A stretch of DNA of 64,000 nt from Pontivivens sp032464575 (GCA_032464575.1 JAWDKM010000006.1:186001-250000), one strand, 5' to 3'. Shown: positions 43,085-52,058, numbered from the stretch's first letter. Notes: a model not told the origin generated them from the letters alone. Numbers and translations: made by a program.

Positions 43085-43310
43085 GGCTTCGGGTGAGGCG
43101 TCATCGTCCGGCGTGACCGGACGATCCCGGGTTGTGGGAGATCCTCGGGTCAAGCCCGAGGACGACGCTCGGGTGCCCGGTTCGGAGGTTGCGCGGGATG
43201 GCGGACCGTCGTGATGGGGCTCCGCCCCGTTCGGGCCTGAAATGCGGTGCATTTCCGGGACGGCCCGAACCCCCCGGGATATTTCGACAAGGTGGAAACG
43301 CCGGGGCGGA
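43085..43310. repeat. Hairpins and an ATATTT element between creatinase and hemE
   Basis: ATCGTCCGG/CCGGACGAT (43103-43125) is a perfect hairpin 18 bases after the creatinase stop. CCTCGGGTC/AAGCCCGAGG (about 43143-43160) is a second, of a type common in alphaproteobacterial intergenic DNA. CCCCCCGGGATATTTCGACA then AGGTGGAAACGCC near 43272-43305 is a diverged element copy next to the hemE stop. No gene is visible. Confidence 0.55.
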
Positions 43311-44339
43311 TCAGCCGCGCACGGCTTCCAGCATGCGGTGGACGTTGTCGGGGTCGGCGTCCGGCGTGATGCCGTGGCCGAGGTTGAAGATGTGGGGGCC
43401 GCCCGACAGCGCGTCGCGGATCTGGCGGGCGGTGCGGTTGAGTACTTCGCCACCCTCGACCAGCAAGAGCGGATCCATGTTGCCCTGCACGCAGACATGG
43501 GGCTGCAGGGCCTTTGCCGCCCAGGCCGGATCGACGGAGGTGTCGAGCGCGAGGCCCTGCACGCCCGTCGCCTCGGCGAAGGGCGCATAGTTGCCGCCCG
43601 CACCGCGGGGGAAGCCGATGACGGGCACGTCGGGGTGCTTCTCCCAGATCGCGGCGAGGATCGTCTTGATCGGCTCGACGGCGTAGCGGGCGAAGACGGT
43701 GCCCGGCAGGGCGCCGGCCCAGCTGTCGAAGATCTTCACCACCTCCGCGCCTGCGTCGATCTGCCGGATCAGGTAGTGGGCGGTGGCCTCGGTGATCTTG
43801 TCGAGCAGCGCTTCGAATGTCTGGGGATCGCCATACATCAGCCGCCTGGCAGGCGCCTGGTCGGGCGTGCCCTGGCCCGCGATCATGTAGGTCGCCACCG
43901 TCCAGGGCGCGCCGGCGAAGCCGATCAGCGGGACGTCCGCGGGCAGTTCGCGGCGCAGGATGCGCACTGTCTCGTAGACCGGGGAGAGGGTCGCGTCGAT
44001 CTCGTCCACCGGGCCGAGCCGTGCAAGATCGGCGGCGGAGGTGATGGTGGAGAGCCGCGGCCCCTCGCCCTGCACGAATGTGAGGTCCGCGCCGAGCGCC
44101 TGGGGGATGAGCAGGATGTCGGCGAACAGGATCGCGGCGTCGAAGCCGTACTTGCGGATCGGCTGGAGCGTGACCTCCGCCGCGAGCTCCGGCGTATAGC
44201 AAAGGTCGAGGAAGCTGCCCGCCTGCGCGCGTGTCGCCCGGTATTCGGGCAGGTAGCGCCCGGCCTGCCGCATCATCCAGACAGGGGGGACGGGCAGGGT
44301 CTCGCCGCGCAGGGCGCGGAGCAGCAGCTTGTCGGTCAT
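43311..44339 (-). CDS. hemE: Uroporphyrinogen decarboxylase
   Basis: HemE decarboxylates the four acetate side chains of uroporphyrinogen III to give coproporphyrinogen III in heme and chlorophyll synthesis. The 342-residue product has PPVWMMRQAGRYLPEYR, FADILLIPQALG (conserved Asp), IGFAGAPWTVATYMI, FDSWAGAL, VCVQGNMDP and HIFNLGHGI. It lies 650 bases from hemA on the opposite strand, with a small membrane-protein gene between. Confidence 0.97.
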   Translation of the reverse strand: MTDKLLLRALRGETLPVPPVWMMRQAGRYLPEYRATRAQAGSFLDLCYTPELAAEVTLQPIRKYGFDAAILFADILLIPQALGADLTFVQGEGPRLSTITSAADLARLGPVDEIDATLSPVYETVRILRRELPADVPLIGFAGAPWTVATYMIAGQGTPDQAPARRLMYGDPQTFEALLDKITEATAHYLIRQIDAGAEVVKIFDSWAGALPGTVFARYAVEPIKTILAAIWEKHPDVPVIGFPRGAGGNYAPFAEATGVQGLALDTSVDPAWAAKALQPHVCVQGNMDPLLLVEGGEVLNRTARQIRDALSGGPHIFNLGHGITPDADPDNVHRMLEAVRG

Positions 44340-44509
44340 GGGATCCTCGGGCCGGTGACGTCCGGACTGGTATGGGCGGGCGGGGGCGGACTTGTCCAGT
44401 GCGCGTTACAGCGGCTCGGGGGCGGTGGACCGGGATTGGAGCAGGGCAGGTCGTCGGTCCGTCGACGTGCAGGGCGGGTCCTGTCAGGACCCTTGGCAGT
44501 CGGTATCGT

Positions 44510-44671
44510 TCAGAAGAGCAGTGCGCCCAGCGCGAAGAAGAAGATGGCGACAAGCGCCAGCGCCACGGGGTTGGTACGGCCGGTCCGTGCCTCGGCAAGG
44601 CTGGCGCGCTCTTCGAGAAGTCTGATCAGGCGATCCTTTTCGTCTTCCTCGACTGGCGTTTCATGCTTCAT
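44510..44671 (-). CDS. Small tail-anchored-type membrane protein
   Basis: The frame encodes 53 residues, MKHETPVEEDEKDRLIRLLE, ERASLAEARTGRTN and a C-terminal hydrophobic span PVALALVAIFFFALGALLF. The acidic, helical N-terminus followed by a terminal membrane anchor is a sensible protein layout, and the third-position bases are GC-rich like real genes here. The ribosome-binding site is weak. It is on the same strand as hemE, 170 bases upstream of it. No family is recognised. Confidence 0.6.
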   Translation of the reverse strand: MKHETPVEEDEKDRLIRLLEERASLAEARTGRTNPVALALVAIFFFALGALLF

Positions 44672-44830
44672 CTGATGGACTCGGACCGGTTTCGATGTCT
44701 TTGGTTACCCCGTTAAGAAACCTTAACGCATTGGAAAGTGTTCAGTTCCCCGCCCCGAATAGGCGCAATTTTACGCGTTGCCGCGCGGTTGCCGGAGCGC
44801 GGCGGTTTCGGCGACGCCGCGCGGGCCCGC

Positions 44831-44844
44831 TTGATCCTGATCAA
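44831..44844. promoter_or_regulatory. FnrL/FNR-type box upstream of hemA
   Basis: TTGATCCTGATCAA is a perfect match to the FNR consensus TTGAT-N4-ATCAA, with its end 147 bases before the hemA ATG. FnrL control of hemA under low oxygen is established in Rhodobacter sphaeroides; the same regulation is inferred here. Confidence 0.8.
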
Positions 44845-44990
44845 GGCGTGATGCGGCGTGGGATGCCAGAGCCTTGACCTCACGGGGGCGTGTGACGCAA
44901 GGATCATCGGCACTGCGGCGTTCCGGCGCTGGCGAGCAGCTTCGAACGGTTCTAGATCAGGCACCAAGAAACGAAGGACGACCGAACCGC

Positions 44991-46208
44991 ATGGATTACG
45001 ATGCACTCTTCCGCAGCCAGCTCGATGCCCTCCGCGACGAGGGGAACTACCGTGTGTTCGCGGAGCTGGAGCGGTCGCGAGGCGCCTATCCGCGGGCCCG
45101 GAACCACGGGGCCGGCGCCGACGAGGTCACGGTGTGGTGCTCCAACGACTATCTGGGCATGGGCCAGAACGCCGAGGTTCTGGGCGCGATGCACACCGCG
45201 CTCGACGAATGCGGGGCGGGTGCGGGCGGCACGCGCAACATCTCGGGCACCAACCATGCGCATGTGCTGCTGGAGCGGGAGCTCGCGGACCTGCACGGCA
45301 AGGACGCGGCGCTACTGTTCACGTCGGGCTACGTCTCGAACTGGGCGGCGCTCTCGACGCTGGGCGCCCGACTGCCGGGCTGCACGATCCTGAGCGACGC
45401 CTACAACCACGCGAGCATGATCGAGGGTATCCGCCACGCCCGCTGCGACAAGCGGATCTGGGCGCATAACGACCCGCGCGACCTGGAGCGCAAGCTGGCC
45501 GATCTGGACCCCGATGCGCCGAAGGTCGTGGCGTTCGAGAGTGTCTATTCCATGGACGGCGACATCGCGCCGATCGCGGAGATCTGCGACGTGGCCGAGC
45601 GCCATGGCGCCATGACCTATCTCGACGAGGTGCATGCGGTGGGCCTCTACGGTCCGCGCGGCGGCGGGATCGCCGAGCGCGAGGGGCTGATGGACCGCGT
45701 GACGCTGATCGAGGGCACGCTGGGCAAGGCCTTCGGCGTGGTCGGCGGCTACATCACCGGATCGGCGGAGCTGGTCGATTTCATCCGCTCGTTCGCCTCG
45801 GGCTTCATCTTCACGACCGCGCTGCCGCCCTCGGTGGCTGCCGGGGCGACCGCCTCGATCAAGCTGCTGAAGGGCGAGGAGGGCGTGGCCCTGCGCGCGC
45901 GCCAGCGGGCCCAGGTGGAGAAGCTGCGGGTGGCGCTCGACCGCGCCGGGATCCCGCATCTCGACAATCCCTCCCATATCGTGCCGGTGATGGTGAAGGA
46001 TCCGGTGAAGTGCAAGATGCTCTCGGACATCCTGATGGAGGATTGGGGCATCTACGTGCAGCCGATCAACTATCCCACGGTGCCCAAGGGGACGGAACGG
46101 CTGCGCTTCACCCCCTCGCCGCTGCACACGGATGCGGATATCGAGCACCTGGTCGGCGCGTTGCACGCGCTGTGGAGCCAGTGTGCGCTCGCGCGCGCCG
46201 TCGCTTAA
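44991..46208 (+). CDS. hemA: 5-aminolevulinate synthase (ALAS)
   Basis: ALAS condenses glycine with succinyl-CoA to 5-aminolevulinate, the first step of tetrapyrrole synthesis in alphaproteobacteria. The 405-residue PLP enzyme has WCSNDYLGMG, the glycine-rich GAGGTRNISGT, TSGYVSNWAAL and YLDEVHAVGLYGPRGGG. The Schiff-base Lys is in EGTLGKAFGVVGGY, and SGFIFTTALPPSV follows. The start at 44991 follows AAGGA. An FNR-type box lies upstream. Only one ALAS gene is visible; Rhodobacter species have a second (hemT). Confidence 0.97.
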   Translation: MDYDALFRSQLDALRDEGNYRVFAELERSRGAYPRARNHGAGADEVTVWCSNDYLGMGQNAEVLGAMHTALDECGAGAGGTRNISGTNHAHVLLERELADLHGKDAALLFTSGYVSNWAALSTLGARLPGCTILSDAYNHASMIEGIRHARCDKRIWAHNDPRDLERKLADLDPDAPKVVAFESVYSMDGDIAPIAEICDVAERHGAMTYLDEVHAVGLYGPRGGGIAEREGLMDRVTLIEGTLGKAFGVVGGYITGSAELVDFIRSFASGFIFTTALPPSVAAGATASIKLLKGEEGVALRARQRAQVEKLRVALDRAGIPHLDNPSHIVPVMVKDPVKCKMLSDILMEDWGIYVQPINYPTVPKGTERLRFTPSPLHTDADIEHLVGALHALWSQCALARAVA

Positions 46209-46278
46209 CGCTGATCTCGGTGGCGCGTTAACACCTTGCGGGCCGTAAATCTGTAACCTGCCAAGGCCATGGAATCAC

Positions 46279-47436
46279 ATGTCCATTGCCGAGGACAGGA
46301 TGCGTATGAAACAGTTCCCTTCCAGCACGATCGCGCCCAACGTGGACGGCACGGCGCTCGACCTGTTGTCCGATCTGACGTCGTCCTTTGCGCTTTCTGT
46401 CCTGAACTCTTCGCCCGATTGCATCAAGCTGGTGGAGCTCGACGGATCGCTGTCGTTCATGAACCGAAACGGCATGTGCGCGATGGAGATCGACGACTTC
46501 GCCGCCGTGGAGGCGCGGCCCTGGCCGAGCCTGTGGCCGGTGGAGGCGCAGCCCCAGCTGGAGGCCGCCGTGGCGCGCGCGGTCGGTGGGGAGACCACAC
46601 GGTTCGAAGCGTTCTGCCCCACCGCGAAAGGCGCCCCGCGCTGGTGGGCGGTGACGGTCTCGCCGGTGCGGGGCGCGCAGGGTGCGACCGAGCGGATCCT
46701 CGCCACCTCTCGCGACATCACCGATCGGATCAACCAGATGCGCGCCCTGAATGAGCGCGACCTGCAACTGAGCGCCTATGCCGAGCGGCTGTCGGAGGAA
46801 CTGTCGGACAAGGATCAGCTGCTGGAGGAAAAGCGCCTGCTGGTGCGCGAGATCGATCATCGGGTGAAGAACAACTTCTCCATGATCTGCAGCCTGTTGA
46901 GGTTGCAGGCGCGCGGGCTCGACGACCCGTCCGCGCGCTTCGCGGTGGACGATGCCGCGGGCCGGGTCATGACGCTTTCGCAGGTGCACGAGCAGCTGTA
47001 CAGCGGCGCGCCCGACGCGGTGGACCTGCAGGACTACCTGCCGCGGATCGCGCGGTCGATCATCCGGGCGCTGAGTGCCGAGATCGACGAGGTCGCAGCC
47101 GAGGTCGCGCCCGCCGTGGTCCCGCCGGACACGGCTGTCGCGCTCGGGCTTCTGACGGCGGAGCTGTGTTCGAACGCGGTCAAGCATGGGGTGGGGCGCA
47201 TTTCGCGCATCGACCTGCGCTTTGAGCGATCGGGGGACGAGCTTGCTCTGACGGTCTCCGACGACGGCCCCGGACTACCTGCTGGCTTTGCGCCGGAGAC
47301 GGCGACGGGGCTCGGCATGCGGATCTGCCAGATCCAGACACAGCAGCTTTGCGGGACGCTTCACTTCGACACAGGGCGCGCGGGCGGTGCAAGGATCTGC
47401 GTGAGATTTCCGGCCTCCGGCAACCTCGCGGCGTAG
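46279..47436 (+). CDS. PAS-containing HisKA_2-type sensor histidine kinase
   Basis: The 385-residue cytoplasmic kinase has an N-terminal PAS domain (about 38-150; LNSSPDCIKLVELDGSLSFM, ATSRDITDR) and a coiled linker. The HisKA_2 phosphoacceptor motif REIDHRVKNNFSMICSLLRL has His194. The ATPase domain shows LTAELCSNAVKHG and VSDDGPGLP. No membrane span and no response regulator are adjacent. Start 46279 is used; ATG at 46300 has a better upstream GAGGACAGG and would remove seven residues. Confidence 0.88.
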   Translation: MSIAEDRMRMKQFPSSTIAPNVDGTALDLLSDLTSSFALSVLNSSPDCIKLVELDGSLSFMNRNGMCAMEIDDFAAVEARPWPSLWPVEAQPQLEAAVARAVGGETTRFEAFCPTAKGAPRWWAVTVSPVRGAQGATERILATSRDITDRINQMRALNERDLQLSAYAERLSEELSDKDQLLEEKRLLVREIDHRVKNNFSMICSLLRLQARGLDDPSARFAVDDAAGRVMTLSQVHEQLYSGAPDAVDLQDYLPRIARSIIRALSAEIDEVAAEVAPAVVPPDTAVALGLLTAELCSNAVKHGVGRISRIDLRFERSGDELALTVSDDGPGLPAGFAPETATGLGMRICQIQTQQLCGTLHFDTGRAGGARICVRFPASGNLAA

Positions 47437-47508
47437 CGGGGTCGGTTTGTCGCGCTGACGGCGCGGGCGGTTCCCCTACATGACGGCGCCCTAGAAGGAG
47501 GAATTCCA

Positions 47509-48003
47509 ATGACCGAATTTAATCGCCGTCATTTCAACGTGTTGCTCGGTGCCACGATCGTGACGGCAGGCAGCGCCGGTGCCGAATCCCACGACGGAGG
47601 AACCGTCCACGAGGTGCAGATGCTCAACGCGCATCCCGATGACCGGTCGGAGCGCAACGTCTTCCTGCCCGACATCGTGCGCGCCCAGCCCGGCGACACC
47701 ATCAGGTTCATCGCGACCGATCGCGGCCACAATGCGGTGTCCGACGAGAACATGACGCCCGAGGGCGGGGCGGAATTCCGCGGCCGCATCAACGAGGAGA
47801 TCGAGGTCGTGCTCGAGACCGAGGGTACCTACGGCTACTACTGCCAGCCGCACCGGGCGCTGGGCATGGTGGGCCTGATCCTGGTCGGCGACGCGTCGGT
47901 GAACTTCGAGGAGGCGCGCGCCGTCACCCAGCGCGGCAAGGCGGAGGAACGCTACGAGGACATCTTCGCCCGGGCCGAGGAGATGCTGGCCGGGGAGGCC
48001 TGA
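47509..48003 (+). CDS. Pseudoazurin-like cupredoxin
   Basis: The 164-residue product is a periplasmic type 1 copper protein. The N-terminus NRRHFNVLLGATIVTAGSAG looks like a Tat-type or weak Sec signal. The copper ligands of pseudoazurin are present: His74 (GHNA), Cys112, His115 (YYCQPHRALGM) and Met120. A perfect GAAGGAGG lies before the ATG. Pseudoazurins donate electrons to nitrite reductase or cytochrome oxidases. The adjacent cytochrome c gene supports a respiratory electron-carrier role; no denitrification gene is in the window. Confidence 0.9.
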   Translation: MTEFNRRHFNVLLGATIVTAGSAGAESHDGGTVHEVQMLNAHPDDRSERNVFLPDIVRAQPGDTIRFIATDRGHNAVSDENMTPEGGAEFRGRINEEIEVVLETEGTYGYYCQPHRALGMVGLILVGDASVNFEEARAVTQRGKAEERYEDIFARAEEMLAGEA

Positions 48004-48131
48004 CGCCTTTCTCCAGCGGGGCTTACGTGATCGTGAGGCTGCGACAGATTGGACAGTGAAGCCTCGGAGGCTATGGTGCAAAGTCGCAATGCCGGAACGT
48101 GGTCCGGCCCCCGCACCACCGGAGGAAGTCC

Positions 48132-48539
48132 ATGACGAAGACGACCAAAACCCTGCTGCCGGCCGCGGCAGCGCTCGCCCTGCTCGCCGCCCCCGCGATC
48201 GCACAGGACGAAAGCTCGTTCCGCCAATGCCAGTCCTGCCACCAGGTCACCGCACCCGACGGCACGAACATCGTCGGGCGCGGCCGGACGGGCCCCAACC
48301 TCTACGGCATCATCGGGCAGACCGCGGGAACGGTCGAAGGTTTCGACTACGGCGACGGCCTGGTCGCCGCCGGCGAGGCCGGGCTGGTGTGGACCGAGGA
48401 GAGCCTCGCCGCCTACATCACGAACCCGACTGAGTACATCCAGGACTTCCTGGGCGACAGCAGCACGCGGTCGCGCATGTCCTTCCGCGCGCGCAGCGGG
48501 CAGGCGGAGGTGGCGGCCTTCCTCGCCTCGGTCCAGTGA
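48132..48539 (+). CDS. Class I c-type cytochrome (c2-like)
   Basis: The 135-residue product has a Sec signal peptide (KTLLPAAAALALLAAPAIAQ). One heme-binding motif CQSCH uses Cys33, Cys36 and His37, and the sixth ligand is probably Met116 in TRSRMSF. The loop TGPNLYGIIGQTAG is typical of cytochrome c2-like electron carriers. GGAGGAAG precedes the start at 48132. It follows the cupredoxin gene and precedes the RegB-like kinase by 15 bases, so the kinase may be read from the same transcript. Confidence 0.9.
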   Translation: MTKTTKTLLPAAAALALLAAPAIAQDESSFRQCQSCHQVTAPDGTNIVGRGRTGPNLYGIIGQTAGTVEGFDYGDGLVAAGEAGLVWTEESLAAYITNPTEYIQDFLGDSSTRSRMSFRARSGQAEVAAFLASVQ

Positions 48540-48554
48540 CCATGAGGGCGGCGC

Positions 48555-49967
48555 ATGAGGGATAGCCGCGCCGCCCGCAGCGACTGGGTGCGCCTGCGCA
48601 CCGTCCTCACCTTGCGCTGGTGCGCGATCGCGGGCCAGCTCGCCGCCCTTCTGACGGCGACCTTCGCGCTGGGCATCGAACTGCCGCTGGAGCAGTGTCT
48701 GGCGGTGCTGTTCGTGTCGGTCGCGGTGAACGTGGTGGGCGGCATCGTGCTGCCGGAAAACAAGCGGCTGTCGGCGGAGTACACCACCGCGATCCTGCTG
48801 TTCGACCTCTTCCAGCTTGCCGTCATGCTCTACCTGACGGGCGGGCTCACCAATCCCTTCGTGGTCCTGATCAGCGGACCCGTCATCATCGCGGCCACCG
48901 CGCTGCCGTTCCGGGTGGTGATGGGGCTGGGCGGCATGACGATCGCGTTCACGTCCGCCCTCATGTTCTGGTACGTGCCGCTGACGCTGGATGGCGGCGG
49001 GCCCCTGCAACTGCCGGACATCTACCTGTTCGGGATGTGGCTTGCGGTGTCGATCGCGGTGCTGTTCTTCGGCATCTATGCCGCGCGCGTCACGAACGAG
49101 ATGTTCGCCATGTCCGAGGCGCTGGTCGCGACGCAGATGGCGCTGGCGCGCGAGCAGCAGCTCTCCGCCCTCGGCGGGGTGGTGGCGGCCGCGGCGCACG
49201 AGCTCGGCACGCCGCTGGCCACGATAAAGCTCGCCGCCGCTGAGCTGGCCGACGAGCTGGAGGCGGGATCGCCGCTGGCGGAGGATGCGGAGCTGATCGG
49301 CGCGCAGGCGGAGCGCTGCCGCGAGATCCTGCGCGACATGGGCCGGGCCGGAAAGGACGACACCCATCTCCACCACGCTCCGCTCGCCACGGTGATCGAC
49401 GAGGCGGCGCAGCCGCATGCGGACCGGGGCAAGCGAGTCATCGTGCGCCTCGACGGCAATCCGGACCCCGACAGGATGCGCGAGCAGCCGACGATGAGCC
49501 GCACGCCGGAGATCATCCACGGGCTGCGCAACCTCGTGCAGAACGCGGTCGATTTCGCCGACAGCACGGTCTGGGTCGATGCGACCTGGGATCACGACGT
49601 GCTGCGGATCGTGGTGGGCGACGACGGGCCGGGATATCCGCCGGAGCTGATCGGCCGCCTGGGCGATCCGTTCACCGCAGGGCGGCGCCGGCGGCGGGAC
49701 GACGGGCGGAAGGGGTACGAGAGCATGGGCCTCGGCCTCTTCATCGCCAAGACGCTGCTGGAGCGGTCCGGCGCCCAACTCACATTCACCAATGGCAGCC
49801 AGCCCGGGCGGCGCCGGCCGAAGGTCGGTGCGCCCCAGTTCGCCCGCCCGCCCGGCGCCCTGGTCGAGGTCGCATGGCCACGGCGGGCGGTCGCCCCGCT
49901 CGAGGATGCCGCGCGCGGCGCGCTCGACCGGAACCGGCCGATCCTGCAGGCGCGCCCCACCGGCTGA
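48555..49967 (+). CDS. regB: RegB/PrrB/ActS-type redox sensor histidine kinase
   Basis: The RegB kinase senses the redox state of the quinone pool and activates RegA. The 470-residue product has six hydrophobic segments (about 20-180) with the ubiquinone-binding signature GGLTNPF (96-102). The H-box AAAAHELGTPLATI has His215. The redox-active Cys255 in QAERCREILRDMGRAG is conserved in RegB. An ATPase domain follows (NLVQNAVDFA, DDGPGYPP, GLGLFIAKTLLERSGA). Its C-terminal tail after 425 is longer than usual. The partner genes senC and regA, normally close, are not in this window. Confidence 0.92.
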   Translation: MRDSRAARSDWVRLRTVLTLRWCAIAGQLAALLTATFALGIELPLEQCLAVLFVSVAVNVVGGIVLPENKRLSAEYTTAILLFDLFQLAVMLYLTGGLTNPFVVLISGPVIIAATALPFRVVMGLGGMTIAFTSALMFWYVPLTLDGGGPLQLPDIYLFGMWLAVSIAVLFFGIYAARVTNEMFAMSEALVATQMALAREQQLSALGGVVAAAAHELGTPLATIKLAAAELADELEAGSPLAEDAELIGAQAERCREILRDMGRAGKDDTHLHHAPLATVIDEAAQPHADRGKRVIVRLDGNPDPDRMREQPTMSRTPEIIHGLRNLVQNAVDFADSTVWVDATWDHDVLRIVVGDDGPGYPPELIGRLGDPFTAGRRRRRDDGRKGYESMGLGLFIAKTLLERSGAQLTFTNGSQPGRRRPKVGAPQFARPPGALVEVAWPRRAVAPLEDAARGALDRNRPILQARPTG

Positions 49968-50036
49968 GCGCCTTGCTTAACAGACCGTTAACCTTCTCGC
50001 GGCTAGGGTCGGGGAACGGATCTGCTGGACGAACAC

Positions 50037-52058
50037 ATGCCGGATTTTGCCGAATTCCCAATCGATTGGGTCCTGGGTCTGGCCGGGCTGGCCGTGCTCC
50101 TGATCTACGCCGTCTCCACGATGCCGCGCCGCGCCGGGCGCCGGCGGGGGCGCCTGCCGGCCGACACGGGCGTGACGGGGCGCGAAGCGCTCTACGGCGT
50201 GGTCGGCGGATGCGTGCGGCCCGCCAACGCCGCGGCGGGCGATGCGGGACGCGACATCGAGCTCGGCGCGTTCCTCGCCGGTCTCGGCCTTCCGGCGGAA
50301 GACGGATTGCGTGGCGAGATCGAGGCGCTGGGCCGCGAGGGCACGGCCTTCGACAGGATCTGTTCGGTCGCGGACGGCCGTCACATCGCCATCGGCGGAT
50401 GGGCCCGGGGAACGCGGGCCTGGCTCTCGGTCCTCGATGCCACGGACCAGTTCCGTCAGGCGGCCGAGATGTCGCGCACGGCCGAGCGCGAGATCGCGCG
50501 CAGCTCCGATCAGGAGCGTCTGCTGGACAATGCCCCGATGCTGCAATGGCGCATCGACCAGGATGGCGACGTGTCTTGGTCGAATGCCGAGGCCCGCCGC
50601 GCGGCGGGCCTGCATGAGACGGCGCTCGACCTCGTGCTGGCCCGGCTGGGCGAGTTGCGGCACGAGCCCCAGACGCCGATGACCCCGGCGCGGCACCGCA
50701 TCGGGATCCAGCCGCGCGACGGCAGCGCCGGCACCTGGTTCGACGTGACCGAGCTCGCACTGCCTGACGGCGGCCATATCGGCTACGCGATCGGGGCCGA
50801 GCAGGTGATGCGGGCCGAGGCCGCCCTCGCCCGGTTCGTCGAGACGCTGACCGAGACCTTCGCGCATCTGCCCATCGGCCTCGCCATCTTCGACCGCAAC
50901 CGCGAGCTGGGGCTCTTCAACCCGGCGCTCGCCGACCTGCTGAAGCTCGACCCCGCGTGGCTGGCGGGGCGGCCGACGCTGACGGCGTTCCTCAACCAGC
51001 TGCGCGAACGGCGGGCCATTCCCGACCAGCGCGACTACCGCACGTGGCGCGCGGAGTTGCTGGAGCTGGGCCAGCCCGGCGGCTCGCAGCACTACGCGGA
51101 GGTCTGGGTGCAGCCGTCGGGGCGGACGCTGCGGGTCAACGCGCGCCCGCATCCGCAGGGCGCCATCGCGCTCCTGCTGGAGGACATCACGCCCGCGATC
51201 TCGCTCGAACAGCATTTCCGCGAGGGGATGGAGATGCGCGAGGCGGCTTTGAGCCACCAGCCCGGCGCCCATGCGATCCTCGACGTGAGCGGCGCGATCC
51301 AGTTCATGGACGCGGAGATGCCGGCGCTATTGGGACCCGCCATCAACGATATCGAGATCGGCGCGCCGGGCGGCGTGCACCGCTTCCTCGACCGGTGCGG
51401 CGACCTGTTCGGCCAGTCGGTGCCGGGCGACGCGGTGCTGTCCTTCGTCGTGGGCGGGCAGGGCGAGCGGATGCCGATCGCCTGCGATCTAGTGCGGCCC
51501 GACGGCAGCACGGTGGTATTGACGGCCAGCATGCTGCCGGGCGGCGGGTCGCTGATCTCGCTGACCGAGCGGTTGCTGGTGGCACCGGCCGCACCGGGAA
51601 CGCTCGCCGCGGCGCTCGACGCCGCGCTGAACCATGCCGCGGGGCTCTCGGAGCCCATGGAGCGGGAGGTGACGCTCGATGATGACGGCCCGGGGGAGCT
51701 GCCCTGCAGCCGCCCCGATCTCATACGGCGCGTCGGGGTGAACCTGCTGCTGGCCGCCGTCGATCTGTCCGCGCCCAGCGAGCCGATCCGCATCGCGCTG
51801 CGGTCCACCGGCGCCGACCATGTCGAACTGAGCTCCGTATGCCGCACCGACGTGCCGCGGGCCCCGGACGGCGAGCCGTCGCTGCCGCTCACCCTGCTGC
51901 GCCGGTTCCTGGCCGAGGAGGCGGGCGTGGCCGTGGCGGAGACCGCCGCCGACGAGATGTCGACGACCCTGCGCATCACCCTGCCGGTGGCGGCCCTCAT
52001 GCGGAGCGGCCGCAGCCCGGCCGTGCCCGCCGCGCGGTTCGAGGCGCAAGGCGGCTGA
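50037..52058 (+). CDS. Membrane-anchored PAS-domain sensor protein
   Basis: The 673-residue product starts with one membrane span (WVLGLAGLAVLLIYAVSTM). A degenerate region and a PAS segment with QERLLDNAPMLQWRIDQDG (about 160) follow. A second PAS has FAHLPIGLAIFDRNRELGLFN (about 285), and a third begins AHAILDVSGAIQFMD (about 415). The C-terminal 120 residues (LRRVGVN-like part to LRITLP) resemble the remnant of a kinase ATPase domain. I see no H-box histidine and no clear N or G boxes, so it is probably not an active kinase. It lies between regB and tsaE. Confidence 0.75.
   Translation: MPDFAEFPIDWVLGLAGLAVLLIYAVSTMPRRAGRRRGRLPADTGVTGREALYGVVGGCVRPANAAAGDAGRDIELGAFLAGLGLPAEDGLRGEIEALGREGTAFDRICSVADGRHIAIGGWARGTRAWLSVLDATDQFRQAAEMSRTAEREIARSSDQERLLDNAPMLQWRIDQDGDVSWSNAEARRAAGLHETALDLVLARLGELRHEPQTPMTPARHRIGIQPRDGSAGTWFDVTELALPDGGHIGYAIGAEQVMRAEAALARFVETLTETFAHLPIGLAIFDRNRELGLFNPALADLLKLDPAWLAGRPTLTAFLNQLRERRAIPDQRDYRTWRAELLELGQPGGSQHYAEVWVQPSGRTLRVNARPHPQGAIALLLEDITPAISLEQHFREGMEMREAALSHQPGAHAILDVSGAIQFMDAEMPALLGPAINDIEIGAPGGVHRFLDRCGDLFGQSVPGDAVLSFVVGGQGERMPIACDLVRPDGSTVVLTASMLPGGGSLISLTERLLVAPAAPGTLAAALDAALNHAAGLSEPMEREVTLDDDGPGELPCSRPDLIRRVGVNLLLAAVDLSAPSEPIRIALRSTGADHVELSSVCRTDVPRAPDGEPSLPLTLLRRFLAEEAGVAVAETAADEMSTTLRITLPVAALMRSGRSPAVPAARFEAQGG

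Noticed and set aside
48555..52058. A regA response regulator gene expected near the RegB-like kinase
   Set aside because: No response-regulator frame with the RegA HTH is present on either strand in this part of the window.
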